NCBI GenBank assembly: GCA_903926465.1
Contig: CAIYJE010000098.1
Coordinates: 43,125 to 107,124, forward strand
DNA length: 64,000 bases
Source: an uncultured Planctomycetales bacterium
GTDB lineage: Bacteria > Planctomycetota > Planctomycetia > Isosphaerales > Isosphaeraceae
Direction: 5' to 3'
Shown here: positions 45,615 through 54,636 of the stretch, in pieces
Layout of the letters: each line of letters opens with the position of its first letter
Numbering within the stretch: position 1 is the first letter of the stretch
Translations under genes and position numbers: made by a program
The notes under the pieces: model-generated
Databases searched by the model: none
What the model was told of the DNA's origin: nothing
The model's input: only the letters and a program-made list of their open reading frames with translations

Positions 45615-47756
45615 TCAATCCACGAATACAAACTCATTGAGGTTCAGAAGTGCATGGCAAAATTCCAGCCAGGTGCCTTCTGCGTCAAAAAACGCGTGAG
45701 CACGGCCGGCCTCGATCTCGTCCGGCTCACGACCGAACGCCAGCCGATAAACCCTGAGAATCCGGTCGGCTTCATTTGCACTCTCAGAAGCCGCGCAAAC
45801 CCGCTCCGCCAGTTTACTGGCCGCATCCAGCACAATCTCTGAGTTCAGCAGCATCAGGGCCTGCGGTGAATTCACAGACACATTGCGCTCAGGGCAGGTG
45901 GTATTTGGGTCAGGTGCGTCGAACGCATCAAACAGCGGATACTTCAGGTTGCGTCTGGCAAACACATAAGCGCTCCGGCGGTTCCGGTCGGTACGGGATT
46001 CTGAGCGGGCCCAGCCGCCCCGGGTCTGAACGCCAGGCGGCAGGTCTGGGAATACGCTGGGGCCACCTAGCTTCGCGTTAAGTTCCCCCGCAGCCAGTAA
46101 GAGCGCATCTCGCACCTCCTCGCCATCCAGCCGACGCCTCGGCATCCTGCTGAACTCTACATTGTCCGGTTCGAGCGCCAGGGTTTGAGAGGCGGGAGTA
46201 CTCGACTGGCGGTAAGCCGCCGATGTCACCATCCGACGGTGCAGTTGTTTCAAACTCCAGCCCCCGTCCACCAGCTCGGCGGCCAGCCAGTCCAGCAACT
46301 CGGGATGGGTCGGCACCGCGCCCTGGGTTCCAAAATCGCTGGGCGTTGCCACAATGCCACGACCGAAGTGCCCTTGCCACAGCCGGTTGGCCATCACGCG
46401 GGCGGTGAGCGGGTTCTTTTGATTCACAAGCCAGTCCGCCAGCACCGCGCGCCGGCCGGTCCCTGGCCTGGCCGTATCCGGCACGAAGGGAGCCTGAAAC
46501 ACCGCTGGGAAGCCCGCCTCCACCGGTTCGACCGGCTGACCAAACGTCCCCTTGCGGAGTAGAAAAATTGTGGGAGCTTCTCTCGTCATGTCTGACATGC
46601 CGGTTGCCACCGGCAACGCCCCTGGGGCCTCTTTGGCCAAATTCTGCATCGTCGAACTGGCAGCATCCCAGCGCTTCTGTTCGGCCGCGGGCATCGATGC
46701 CCTCAAGGCCTTGGGATCCACCGCCATCTGCCGTTCATGCTTGGCTAGCAAGTCTTCCTGAAATGCTGATCGCTTGGCAGGTTCCGTTTCAAAGGCGGTT
46801 CTGACCTCTTCCGGTAAACTGGCCAGCTTCTCTTTCAGCAAATTCGCCGCAAACGGGCGTTCGATCTCTACCACCTGCGCCTTGGCCGTGGCCACTCGCT
46901 CGGCATGGGCCTGAGCGATGAACCGATACTGGGCTACCTCAAACGGACTCGCGATCGAACGATCATCCCTGGGGTTCACGGCCGAAAAGATCGCCTGAAG
47001 CGCGTAATAGTCTTTCTGGGAAACCGGGTCATACTTATGGTCATGACAGCGTGCGCAAGCGACCGTCAGCCCCAGAAAGACCGACGCCGTTGTGTCGGTC
47101 ACGTCGTCGAGCATCAACTGCCGGTTCAGGCCGGGCACCATGTTGTTATCTTCAAACGGATAATGCCGGTTGAAACCGGTAGCAATGAAGGCGTCGGCAC
47201 TGTCGGGCTCAAGCTCGTCGCCCGCAATCTGGAGCGCGACAAAACGATCATAGGAAAGGTCGCCATTCAACGCCGAGATCACCCAGTCTCGGTACCGCCA
47301 GGCATTAGGCCGGGTCTTGTCGCTCTTGAATCCATCACTCTCTGAGTACCGGGCCAGGTCTAGCCACATCCTGGACCAGCGCTCGCCGTACTGGGGAGAC
47401 GCCAGAAGCCGATCAACCAGCCGCTCGTAAGCATCGGGCCGCTCATCGGCCAGGAACGCCTCAACTTCATCAGGCGTGGGAGGTAATCCGGTCAGATCGA
47501 ATCTGAGCCGCCGGATCAAAGTTCGCTTACTGGCGGCTTCCGAGGGCTCTAGCCCGGCCGCACGCATCCCACGCAACAGAAACGCATCAATCGGCGAACG
47601 AGCCCATACACCTTCCCGCTCAAGCTCAGGAACAGCGGGCCGAACCGGTGCGTGGAACGACCAGTGGTCAGACTTGGCCTTGCCAGTCGGTTCACCGGCA
47701 ATCGTTGAGTTTGAAAGCCAACAGAAAAACAGCAGGGTAAAGACTGACCATCGCAT
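45615..47756 (-). CDS. DUF1549-DUF1553 protein lacking the cytochrome domain (pair C)
   Basis: A 713-residue exported protein (signal MRWSVFTLLFFCWLSNSTIAG). Unlike the other three in this window, DUF1549 begins soon after the signal (HWSFHAPVRPAVPE, SPIDAFLLRGMRAAGLEPSEAA), with no PSCyt1 CxxCH domain before it. The internal CARCHDHKYDP motif is kept, and DUF1553 is complete (LADWLVNQKNPLTARVMANRLW, FGTQGAVPTHPELLDWLA, SPQALMLLNSEIV). It may rely on another haem donor or lack redox function. First gene of the pair C operon. Confidence 0.93.
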   Translation of the reverse strand: MRWSVFTLLFFCWLSNSTIAGEPTGKAKSDHWSFHAPVRPAVPELEREGVWARSPIDAFLLRGMRAAGLEPSEAASKRTLIRRLRFDLTGLPPTPDEVEAFLADERPDAYERLVDRLLASPQYGERWSRMWLDLARYSESDGFKSDKTRPNAWRYRDWVISALNGDLSYDRFVALQIAGDELEPDSADAFIATGFNRHYPFEDNNMVPGLNRQLMLDDVTDTTASVFLGLTVACARCHDHKYDPVSQKDYYALQAIFSAVNPRDDRSIASPFEVAQYRFIAQAHAERVATAKAQVVEIERPFAANLLKEKLASLPEEVRTAFETEPAKRSAFQEDLLAKHERQMAVDPKALRASMPAAEQKRWDAASSTMQNLAKEAPGALPVATGMSDMTREAPTIFLLRKGTFGQPVEPVEAGFPAVFQAPFVPDTARPGTGRRAVLADWLVNQKNPLTARVMANRLWQGHFGRGIVATPSDFGTQGAVPTHPELLDWLAAELVDGGWSLKQLHRRMVTSAAYRQSSTPASQTLALEPDNVEFSRMPRRRLDGEEVRDALLLAAGELNAKLGGPSVFPDLPPGVQTRGGWARSESRTDRNRRSAYVFARRNLKYPLFDAFDAPDPNTTCPERNVSVNSPQALMLLNSEIVLDAASKLAERVCAASESANEADRILRVYRLAFGREPDEIEAGRAHAFFDAEGTWLEFCHALLNLNEFVFVD

Positions 47757-48127
47757 GCCTACGATCTCCGGGACCCTGATCCTGCAGGGGAGTCACGAAT
47801 CGCTGTCTTGGCTTTTGCACGATCGTAACCCGAACCGATTCGAGTCTCACCCATTTTCCAGAGATTCTCCAAAAACTTGCAAACGCCCATCGTTTGACAC
47901 CGAACATGACAGTTTTTCCGCCAAGTTCAGCCCACCAGAACCACCCACGCTACCCGCCCTGGATCCAGATCAAGATTCCAACCACCTCGCGCCGGACCAG
48001 GATTCAACGGTTTGCAGACTTGACCGGAACGGCGGGGGGTGTTGAAATTTTGTTTCACGAGGACCAGAGACCAGTGCAAGTCGCACGTGCCAGGCCCTTG
48101 CGGAACGTTACTTCCAAGGAAAATGCC
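47757..48127. other. Divergent intergenic region
   Basis: About 370 bases between the pair C operon (-) and the aldo/keto reductase (+). It should hold both promoters. The overlapping plus-strand frame through it is only an upstream extension of the reductase frame. Confidence 0.45.
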
Positions 48128-49366
48128 GTGAATCCAGACAACCAGGTCAATCGACGGTCATTCGTCCAGGGAATTGGAGCGGCTGGCGTGGGTGCGCTCG
48201 CGGCCGGGTCCGTTCTCGGTTCCGAGCCGGCGATCCAGGAACCTGCCGCCAATCCAGAGGCACAGGCGGCCGCGTTGTTGCCCTTACGGAAGCTCGGCAA
48301 AAACGGACCGATGGTGCCCATGCTCGCCATGGGCGGTGACATGGAAGGCCACGCTGCGCCAACCTTGATCAACCGTGGCTGGTCACTCGGTCTGCGCTAT
48401 TTTGATACCGCCCAGCGCTATGGCGGAACACACGAGGAAGGGATTTACCGGGAGTGGCTGGCCAAGCACCCCGAACGTCGCAAGGAAATCTTCCTGGTTT
48501 CCAAGGATTATCCCACCAAAGGGGGCCCCGAACAGCTCCTGGAAATGGTCGACCAGCGGCTGGAAGCGCTCGGGACAGACTACCTCGACCTCTATTTCAT
48601 CCATCAGCTCTGTCCAGAGGTCTATGGAGAGCAGTCGGTGGAGTGGGGCAAGAGTGACGTCTTCAAGCGCGTGGCCGAAAAGCTCAAGAGCTCCGGTAAG
48701 GTCAAAATGGTCGGGTTCTCCTGCCACGGTGGACCTGAATACATTCAGAACGCCGCCGATGGTGGTTTCCTGGACGCACTCATGGTGCAGTACACGCCGT
48801 TCTATGAGCGGGGTGGCGCATTCGATAAAGCCCTGACCGCCTGCCACGAAAAGGGGATCGGCCTGATCGCCATGAAAACCCTGAGGCACGTGGGCAACGT
48901 TCCCAAACGGCTCCCAGAATTCGAAAAGCTGGGCCTCAGTACCCATCAGGCGCTGCTGCAGTCGGTCTGGAGCGATCCCCGAATCGCCTCAATCTGCAAC
49001 GCGGTCCGAAATACCGACCAGATGAAGTCCAGCATTGCTGCGGCCTTCAGTTACAAGAAACCGCTCGAAATCTCGCAGGTGGAATTGCTCAGAGACGCCG
49101 TGCTGGCCAGCCGCCGAACCATGTGCCCAGGCTGCCCATCGTGTGACGCCAAGGTGGCCACCACGGCTTACCCATTCCGTGACGTCGCCCGCTACGTTTC
49201 GTACTTTGAGCAAGACAACTTCAGCCAGTCACGCGAACGATACCTGGCCATTCCAGCCGCCGCCCGTGATGCCGCCAACTCCAACCTTGCCGCACTTCGC
49301 GATGCCTGCGCCTTCGGCATCGATTACCCAGAAATCGCCGCCCGCGCTCAACGCTATTTCTCTTGA
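48128..49366 (+). CDS. Tat-exported aldo/keto reductase with C-terminal Cys cluster
   Basis: A 412-residue protein starting at GTG 48128, with AAGGA at 48116-48120. Tat signal: QVNRRSFVQGIG (twin Arg 9-10). The aldo/keto reductase tetrad can be seen as LRYFDTAQRYGG (Asp, Tyr), LVSKDY (Lys) and YFIHQL (His), in a (beta/alpha)8 layout. Near the C-terminus RTMCPGCPSCDAK holds three closely spaced Cys, suggesting an Fe-S or metal site, as in some ferredoxin-like AKRs. It probably reduces or oxidises a sugar-derived carbonyl outside the cytoplasm. A DUF1080 gene follows 170 bases downstream. Confidence 0.9.
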   Translation: MNPDNQVNRRSFVQGIGAAGVGALAAGSVLGSEPAIQEPAANPEAQAAALLPLRKLGKNGPMVPMLAMGGDMEGHAAPTLINRGWSLGLRYFDTAQRYGGTHEEGIYREWLAKHPERRKEIFLVSKDYPTKGGPEQLLEMVDQRLEALGTDYLDLYFIHQLCPEVYGEQSVEWGKSDVFKRVAEKLKSSGKVKMVGFSCHGGPEYIQNAADGGFLDALMVQYTPFYERGGAFDKALTACHEKGIGLIAMKTLRHVGNVPKRLPEFEKLGLSTHQALLQSVWSDPRIASICNAVRNTDQMKSSIAAAFSYKKPLEISQVELLRDAVLASRRTMCPGCPSCDAKVATTAYPFRDVARYVSYFEQDNFSQSRERYLAIPAAARDAANSNLAALRDACAFGIDYPEIAARAQRYFS

Positions 49367-49536
49367 TCCAGGCGGTTACCGGCCCAGTTCTCCCGGTTCT
49401 CCATTACAGACCAACCGGGAACGGCCCAAGTCAAAAACTGCAGCACCACAGGGTCAGGCGCAAGCTTTACCCCGTGGCTGCTTCATGGCCATCATTCTTG
49501 ACCCTTGCCCCCTGATCCATCGCTGGAATTCAATCC

Positions 49537-50157
49537 ATGAGCTTCCGATCGTTTGCGTTACTGACGGCCCTCCTGTCGGCATCCACATCCACCCAGGCCG
49601 ATGACTTCGTACCCCTGTTCAAGGGCGACGGGCTGGGAGACTTTGAGCTGGTCAAAGTTGCTCCAGAAACGCTGTCTTACAAAGATGGCGAGATCCGGAT
49701 GACGGGCACCTCAAACGGATACTTCGCTACCAAACAGTCTTACAAGAGCTACACCATGAAGTTCGACTTCATGTATGAGCGGCCCGAAGGCCTGACCGAC
49801 GATTCCAAATTCCCCGGGAACTCCGGCTTTCTTTTTAATATTGAAACACCGCATGCCGTCTGGCCCAAGTGTATTGAGTTCCAGCTCATGAACCGCGAGG
49901 TTGGCAAGATTTACCCCATGAAGGGTGCCAAGTTCGACGGCACCTGGGATGAAGCCGCCTACAAGAAGGCAATCAAGCCGGTCGGCCAGTGGAACACCAT
50001 GGAAGTGACCAGCAAGGATGGCACCGTCGCCTGTAGCCTCAACGGAACTCAAGTGGCCACTGGCAAATCACCGGTCCCAGACCACGGGCCGTTTGGGTGG
50101 CAATCCGAAGGGGCTCCCATGCGGTTCAAGAATCTGCTCGTCAAAACGCTGGACTGA
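49537..50157 (+). CDS. Secreted DUF1080 protein
   Basis: A 206-residue protein with a signal peptide (SFALLTALLSASTSTQA). DUF1080 (3-keto-disaccharide hydrolase-like, concanavalin-type fold) is complete: FVPLFKGDGLGDFELV, SYKDGEIRMTG, FPGNSGFLFNIETPHAVWPKC, and GPFGWQSEGAPMRFKNLLVK at the end. Compared with the fusion at 11189, this is the free-standing form. The adjacent Tat oxidoreductase suggests a common role in sugar oxidation, which is an inference. Confidence 0.92.
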   Translation: MSFRSFALLTALLSASTSTQADDFVPLFKGDGLGDFELVKVAPETLSYKDGEIRMTGTSNGYFATKQSYKSYTMKFDFMYERPEGLTDDSKFPGNSGFLFNIETPHAVWPKCIEFQLMNREVGKIYPMKGAKFDGTWDEAAYKKAIKPVGQWNTMEVTSKDGTVACSLNGTQVATGKSPVPDHGPFGWQSEGAPMRFKNLLVKTLD

Positions 50158-50175
50158 TTTCCCGACGACAAAAAC

Positions 50176-50226
50176 CAGAACAGCCAGCAAGCGGGCAGGG
50201 GCCTTTTTGCTGGCTGTTCTGATTTC
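50176..50226. terminator. Bidirectional terminator between DUF1080 and ThuA-like genes
   Basis: A perfect 15-bp stem (50176-50190 with 50207-50221, arms CAGAACAGCCAGCAA/TTGCTGGCTGTTCTG). ATTTCT follows on the plus strand, and the A-run at 50170-50174 gives a T-run on the minus strand, so it can serve both convergent genes. Confidence 0.82.
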
Positions 50227-50259
50227 TACCGCTTGCTTTTTTGTCGTAGCGAACAGGAC

Positions 50260-51168
50260 TTATTTTCGTGTTTGGGCACCCAGCCAGCGGACCGCATTTT
50301 CCAGAACCTGAAGCGGCTCCTTCTGCTTGAAGACCGGGAAAGTCTCATGGCCTGGTCGGAAATAGAACACGTGCCCTTGGCCAACACGCCAAATGCAACC
50401 GCTTCGAAAATGCTCTCCCTTATCCCAGCGCTCCTCCAGCACAACCTCATCGGGCTTAGGAACATGAAACGGCTCGTCATACATTTCCGTATGAGCCACA
50501 TCCCACTTCGCAGGAAGGCCAGCGGCAATCGGATGCTCTGGAAGTAGCATCGTCACATGAGACGGTGCCCCGTCCGGCCGGTAGGCTGGAAAAACACACA
50601 GCGGCAAGGCCAGACGGTGAATACCGTCAATTCGTGACAAACTGGGCGTCAGTGGGGCGTCTCGCTTGGGTGCCTGATACACGGTGACTTCGTTCAAAAA
50701 CTCCCACTTCACGTCACCGCGTTCCCCCGGTGGGATCGACTTCAACGCGTCGGCTTTGGCTCGCTCCTGCATCAGTTTGACGAACGGCTTGGCCCAGTGC
50801 GCCGAGTGCAGGGCGATGAGCGAGAGTCGCCCCTCTCGAACCCGAGAGACCACCCGTTCAACATTCGCATCACTCACCTCGGGGTGCCGCACGTGCCCCC
50901 ACCAAATCAGCACATCGGTGGCATCCAGCGTGGCTTCATCCAGGCCCTGCTCAGCAGAGTCCAGCTTCACCGATTTGACCACAAGGCCAGGCTGAGACTC
51001 AAGATAGGCTGCAATCGTTTCCCCTAAAAACTTGTCCCCATACGCTTGCTTCTGGGCAGGCTGCTGTTCATCCCAAACCAGCACCCGAACCGGCTTGGTG
51101 TCGTCGGCCCAGAGTGGCTGAAAACTCAAGGCGCAAAGAAAAACAGCGAATCCGATCACATGTTTCAT
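50260..51168 (-). CDS. Secreted ThuA-like (trehalose utilisation) domain protein
   Basis: A 302-residue exported protein (signal MKHVIGFAVFLCALSFQPLWA). The glutamine-amidotransferase-like ThuA fold is recognisable: VRVLVWDEQQPAQKQAYGDKFLGETIAAYL, TDVLIWWGHVRHPEVSD, LSLIALHSAHWAKPF, AAGLPAKWDVAHTEMYDEPFHVP and GHVFYFRPGHETFPVF. ThuA proteins are tied to keto-sugar metabolism, consistent with the neighbouring DUF1080 and AKR genes. GAGGC precedes ATG 51168; the frame extends to 51414 without a better start. Confidence 0.92.
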   Translation of the reverse strand: MKHVIGFAVFLCALSFQPLWADDTKPVRVLVWDEQQPAQKQAYGDKFLGETIAAYLESQPGLVVKSVKLDSAEQGLDEATLDATDVLIWWGHVRHPEVSDANVERVVSRVREGRLSLIALHSAHWAKPFVKLMQERAKADALKSIPPGERGDVKWEFLNEVTVYQAPKRDAPLTPSLSRIDGIHRLALPLCVFPAYRPDGAPSHVTMLLPEHPIAAGLPAKWDVAHTEMYDEPFHVPKPDEVVLEERWDKGEHFRSGCIWRVGQGHVFYFRPGHETFPVFKQKEPLQVLENAVRWLGAQTRK

Positions 51169-51583
51169 GGCTGAAGCCTCAAAGCTCGGTGCCCTACCCG
51201 AAAAAATCGAGCTACTATGGTACCAAGGAAATTCCTGGTCACCTGAATAGACAAAATTGCAGCACCTCCAGAGCCCCCAAGCAAGCCACCCGCCAGGAAA
51301 TGATGAAAGCGTTCTTTTGTCGAGCAGATGTGGTAAAGCCATGCTCGGCTCTCTCTTGGGGATTAGTTTTGCTTGCAATCGAATGGTGAACGGCTTGAAA
51401 CGCTCCCCAGGCAACGCGAGCCCGAATCAATTCCTGGGAAGTGGGAGAGGCCCAGGGAATCAATGATTCGCCGGCTCAACCGGCGAGGTCCGGCCAATTG
51501 CCTTTCCCTGGGCAGGCTGATACCTGTAGAATAATAGGTTACAGGGGGATCTCAGCCCCCGCACGCCCACAAGCCCCGCCGGT
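51169..51583. other. Divergent intergenic region
   Basis: About 415 bases between the ThuA-like gene (-) and the pair D operon (+). I see no gene and no clear promoter hexamers. Confidence 0.4.
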
Positions 51584-54511
51584 ATGACACTCATGCCCCG
51601 ACCATACAGAGCGGCTCTTGCCCTCGCCTGTTTTTGCGTTGGCCTGGTTCCCGTTACCGGCTCGGCCGATGACTCAAAGGTCACGGCAGAGCAGGCCCGT
51701 TTCTTCGAGAGCAAAATTCGACCGATCCTGGTCGAGCGGTGCGTGAGCTGCCACGGGGCAGAGAAGCAAAAGGCCGGGCTTCGCCTCGACACGTCCGAAG
51801 CCTTTGCCGCGGGTGGTGATACCGGTGAAGCCGTGGTCGCCGGCAAGCCTGACGAAAGCCTGCTGATTGCCGCCATTCGGTATAACGACGATGGGCCCAA
51901 GATGCCCCCGTCCAAGCAATTGCCTCCCGCCGAGATCGAGGCCCTTACCCAGTGGGTTCAACTTGGCGCACCCTGGCCGGCCGACTCGGAACCGAGCACC
52001 ACGCCCGTACGCAAAGGGCCCATGACCGTCACGGACAAAGACCGTGAACATTGGTCGTTCCAGCCCACGAATCCGGGGGCCGTTCCCAAGGTTAGCAATC
52101 CTACCTGGGTCGCCAACCCCGTCGATGCCTTCATCCTGGCAAAACTGGAAACGAAGGGGCTCAAGCCCAACCCTCAGGCCAGCAAAACCGAGTTGATCAG
52201 GCGAGCCACTTATGACCTCACGGGGCTGCCGCCTACGCCTGAGGAGGTTGAGGCGTTCCTGGCCGATACCTCATCCAACGCATACAGAGACCTGATTGAT
52301 CGTTTGCTTGCCTCGCCTCGTTACGGTGAGAAATGGGGCCGCCACTGGCTGGATCTGGTTCGTTACGCAGAAACGAACAGCTACGAGCGGGACAATCCCA
52401 AACCGAGCGCCTGGCGATATCGAGACTACGTCATTCGCGCCTTCAATGACGACAAACCGTACGACCGCTTCATCCGAGAACAACTGGCAGGCGATGAGCT
52501 GCCCGATGCGAGCAATGACTCCAGGATTGCCACCGGTTTCTATCGCCTGGGGATCTGGGACGACGAACCAACCGACAGGCTCCAGGCGCAGTTTGACATG
52601 CTGGATGACATCGTGGCCACCACCGGCCAGGTCTTTCTTGGTCTGACGGTCGATTGTGCGCGTTGCCACGACCATAAGATCGACCCGATTCCTCAGAAAG
52701 ACTATTACAAGCTGGTCTCAATCTTCAGGAACATCAACCACTTCCGGAACGGCGGACCAACCGACGAGGTCAATTTCATCGAGGAGGGCAAAGAACGTGA
52801 CTACGAGGCACGCGCTCGAGACCTCGCTCGTCAGCGTGAGGAAGTGCGTGAGTCGATCGCTGAGATCGAAGAAGAGTTCCGCAAAACTTATGAAGCCAGC
52901 AACATGTCTGACAAGTCAGACCTTGAAGAGTTGCGCTTCAAATTCTACCGCGATACCTGGGACAAACTCCCGAACTTTGACACTCTCAAGCCCGAGACAA
53001 CTGGTGAACTGGCAGCTGGTTTTGACCTGAGCCCGCGATCGCGAGACTCGGCGATCGGCTTCGTGTTTGAAGGCCTGCTGAATGTTCCCGAAACCGGGGA
53101 ATACACCTTCTCGCTTGACTCAGATGATGGCAGCCGTCTGATGGTCAACGGCCAAGAGGTGCTGCTTTACGACGGAAATCATAGTCTCGGTAAGCCCCAA
53201 ACCGCCAAGGTTAAACTCACGCAAGGGCGTTTGCCGATCCGGCTAGACTACTTCCAAGGCGGTGGCGGCCTGGGCCTGAAAGCGGAATGGTCGGGCCCTG
53301 GGTTTACCCGCTCGCTGATGGCCGAGAAGATCGCCAAACCGAAGGCCGATATCCCGGCCCTGGTTCGCGAGCAAGGGGCCAAAGTTCTGGGCAAGGAGCG
53401 TCACGAACGCTACCTCACTCTGATCCAGAAGAACCAGGAACTTCGAGGCAAACAGGTTGCCACAGAGACCATTCTGTGCGTGACCGAGGCTGGTCGAACC
53501 GCGCCAGAAACCCACGTCATGCTTCGGGGTAACCCCCACGTGCTTGGAGACAAAGTTGAACCAGGCTTCCTGGAAGTTATCGACCGGGGGACTCTGGAAT
53601 TGCCTGAACCGCCCAGCGAAGCCAAAACGACCGGCCGACGTCTGGCCCTGGCCAACTGGATTGCTTCCCCCACAAACCCACTCACCGCCCGGGTGATGGT
53701 CAATCGAATCTTCCAGCACCACTTCGGAAGGGGAATTGTCAGATCTCCAAGCAACTACGGGTCTCAGGGTGACAAACCAACCCATCCCGAACTGCTGGAC
53801 TGGCTAGCCCAGGAACTGGTTGCCAAGGGCTGGCACCTCAAAGCGATTCATAAACTTCTGATGACCTCAAACACGTACCAGATGTCATCACGCGGGAACG
53901 AACAGGCTCTTGCGGTCGACCCCATCAATGACTTGCTCTGGCGGTACGACATGCGGCGCCTGACTGCCGAAGAAATTCGAGACTCGATCCTCTCGGTCTC
54001 TGGGAATTTGAACCCAGGCATGTATGGACCAGGGATTTATCCGGAAATCCCAGCCGAAGTGCTGGCCGGCCAGTCAATCCCAGGCCGCGGGTGGGGAAAA
54101 TCAAGCCCAGAAGAGCAGGCCCGCCGCAGCATTTATATCCACGCCAAGAGATCCCTCTTGATGCCAATTCTCGAAGGATTCGATCAGGCGGAAACCGATC
54201 GTTCATCACCGGTCAGGTTCAGCACCACCCAGCCAACCCAGGCACTTGGGATGATCAACGGTGCATTTCTGCAAGCGCAGGCCAGACTGCTGGCCGAACG
54301 ACTGGAACGAGACGCAGGCAGCGACCTGGCGACCCAGGTCAGACTGGCCATCAAGTTGACCACCGCGCGAGATGCGCAACCCGAAGAGGTTGAGCGGGGC
54401 GTGGCGTTCATCAACACACTCATCTCTCGCGAGAACCTGAGCCGGGATCAAGCCCGAGGGTTCTTTGCACTCCTCGCCCTGAACATGAACGAATTCTTGT
54501 TCCTTGACTAA
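51584..54511 (+). CDS. PSCyt1-DUF1549-PA14-DUF1553 protein (pair D)
   Basis: A 975-residue exported protein (signal about 8-28). PSCyt1: C53-x2-C56-H57 (ERCVSCHGAE) with PKMPPSKQLPPAEI. DUF1549: NPVDAFILAKLETKGLKPNPQ, YDLTGLPPTPEEVE, RHWLDLVRYAETNSYERD, CARCHDHKIDP. A charged helical stretch follows (about 405-450), then a PA14-like beta domain (IGFVFEGLLNVPETGEYTF, SDDGSRLMVNGQEVLL, IRLDYFQGGGGLGLKAEWSG), and finally DUF1553 (LANWIASPTNPLTARVMVNRIF, YGSQGDKPTHPELLDWLAQE). PA14 domains often bind carbohydrate, suggesting a glycan target. ATG 51593 is an alternative start. Confidence 0.93.
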   Translation: MTLMPRPYRAALALACFCVGLVPVTGSADDSKVTAEQARFFESKIRPILVERCVSCHGAEKQKAGLRLDTSEAFAAGGDTGEAVVAGKPDESLLIAAIRYNDDGPKMPPSKQLPPAEIEALTQWVQLGAPWPADSEPSTTPVRKGPMTVTDKDREHWSFQPTNPGAVPKVSNPTWVANPVDAFILAKLETKGLKPNPQASKTELIRRATYDLTGLPPTPEEVEAFLADTSSNAYRDLIDRLLASPRYGEKWGRHWLDLVRYAETNSYERDNPKPSAWRYRDYVIRAFNDDKPYDRFIREQLAGDELPDASNDSRIATGFYRLGIWDDEPTDRLQAQFDMLDDIVATTGQVFLGLTVDCARCHDHKIDPIPQKDYYKLVSIFRNINHFRNGGPTDEVNFIEEGKERDYEARARDLARQREEVRESIAEIEEEFRKTYEASNMSDKSDLEELRFKFYRDTWDKLPNFDTLKPETTGELAAGFDLSPRSRDSAIGFVFEGLLNVPETGEYTFSLDSDDGSRLMVNGQEVLLYDGNHSLGKPQTAKVKLTQGRLPIRLDYFQGGGGLGLKAEWSGPGFTRSLMAEKIAKPKADIPALVREQGAKVLGKERHERYLTLIQKNQELRGKQVATETILCVTEAGRTAPETHVMLRGNPHVLGDKVEPGFLEVIDRGTLELPEPPSEAKTTGRRLALANWIASPTNPLTARVMVNRIFQHHFGRGIVRSPSNYGSQGDKPTHPELLDWLAQELVAKGWHLKAIHKLLMTSNTYQMSSRGNEQALAVDPINDLLWRYDMRRLTAEEIRDSILSVSGNLNPGMYGPGIYPEIPAEVLAGQSIPGRGWGKSSPEEQARRSIYIHAKRSLLMPILEGFDQAETDRSSPVRFSTTQPTQALGMINGAFLQAQARLLAERLERDAGSDLATQVRLAIKLTTARDAQPEEVERGVAFINTLISRENLSRDQARGFFALLALNMNEFLFLD

Positions 54512-54636
54512 GAACCGTTCAACGCCGGGACGGGCCCTGAGTTCACGAAGTGCCGCTCCCAGCTTGAAAAATTGCGTCCAGGAATTCTTCCGGCCTCAAC
54601 CGACCATCGCTTCCAAATTCGCCAAGGAGCCTGTTC

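Noticed and set aside
47476..48045. 189-codon plus-strand frame across the pair C/AKR divergent region
   Set aside because: It begins inside the opposite-strand DUF1549 gene and has low-complexity composition; no start signal.
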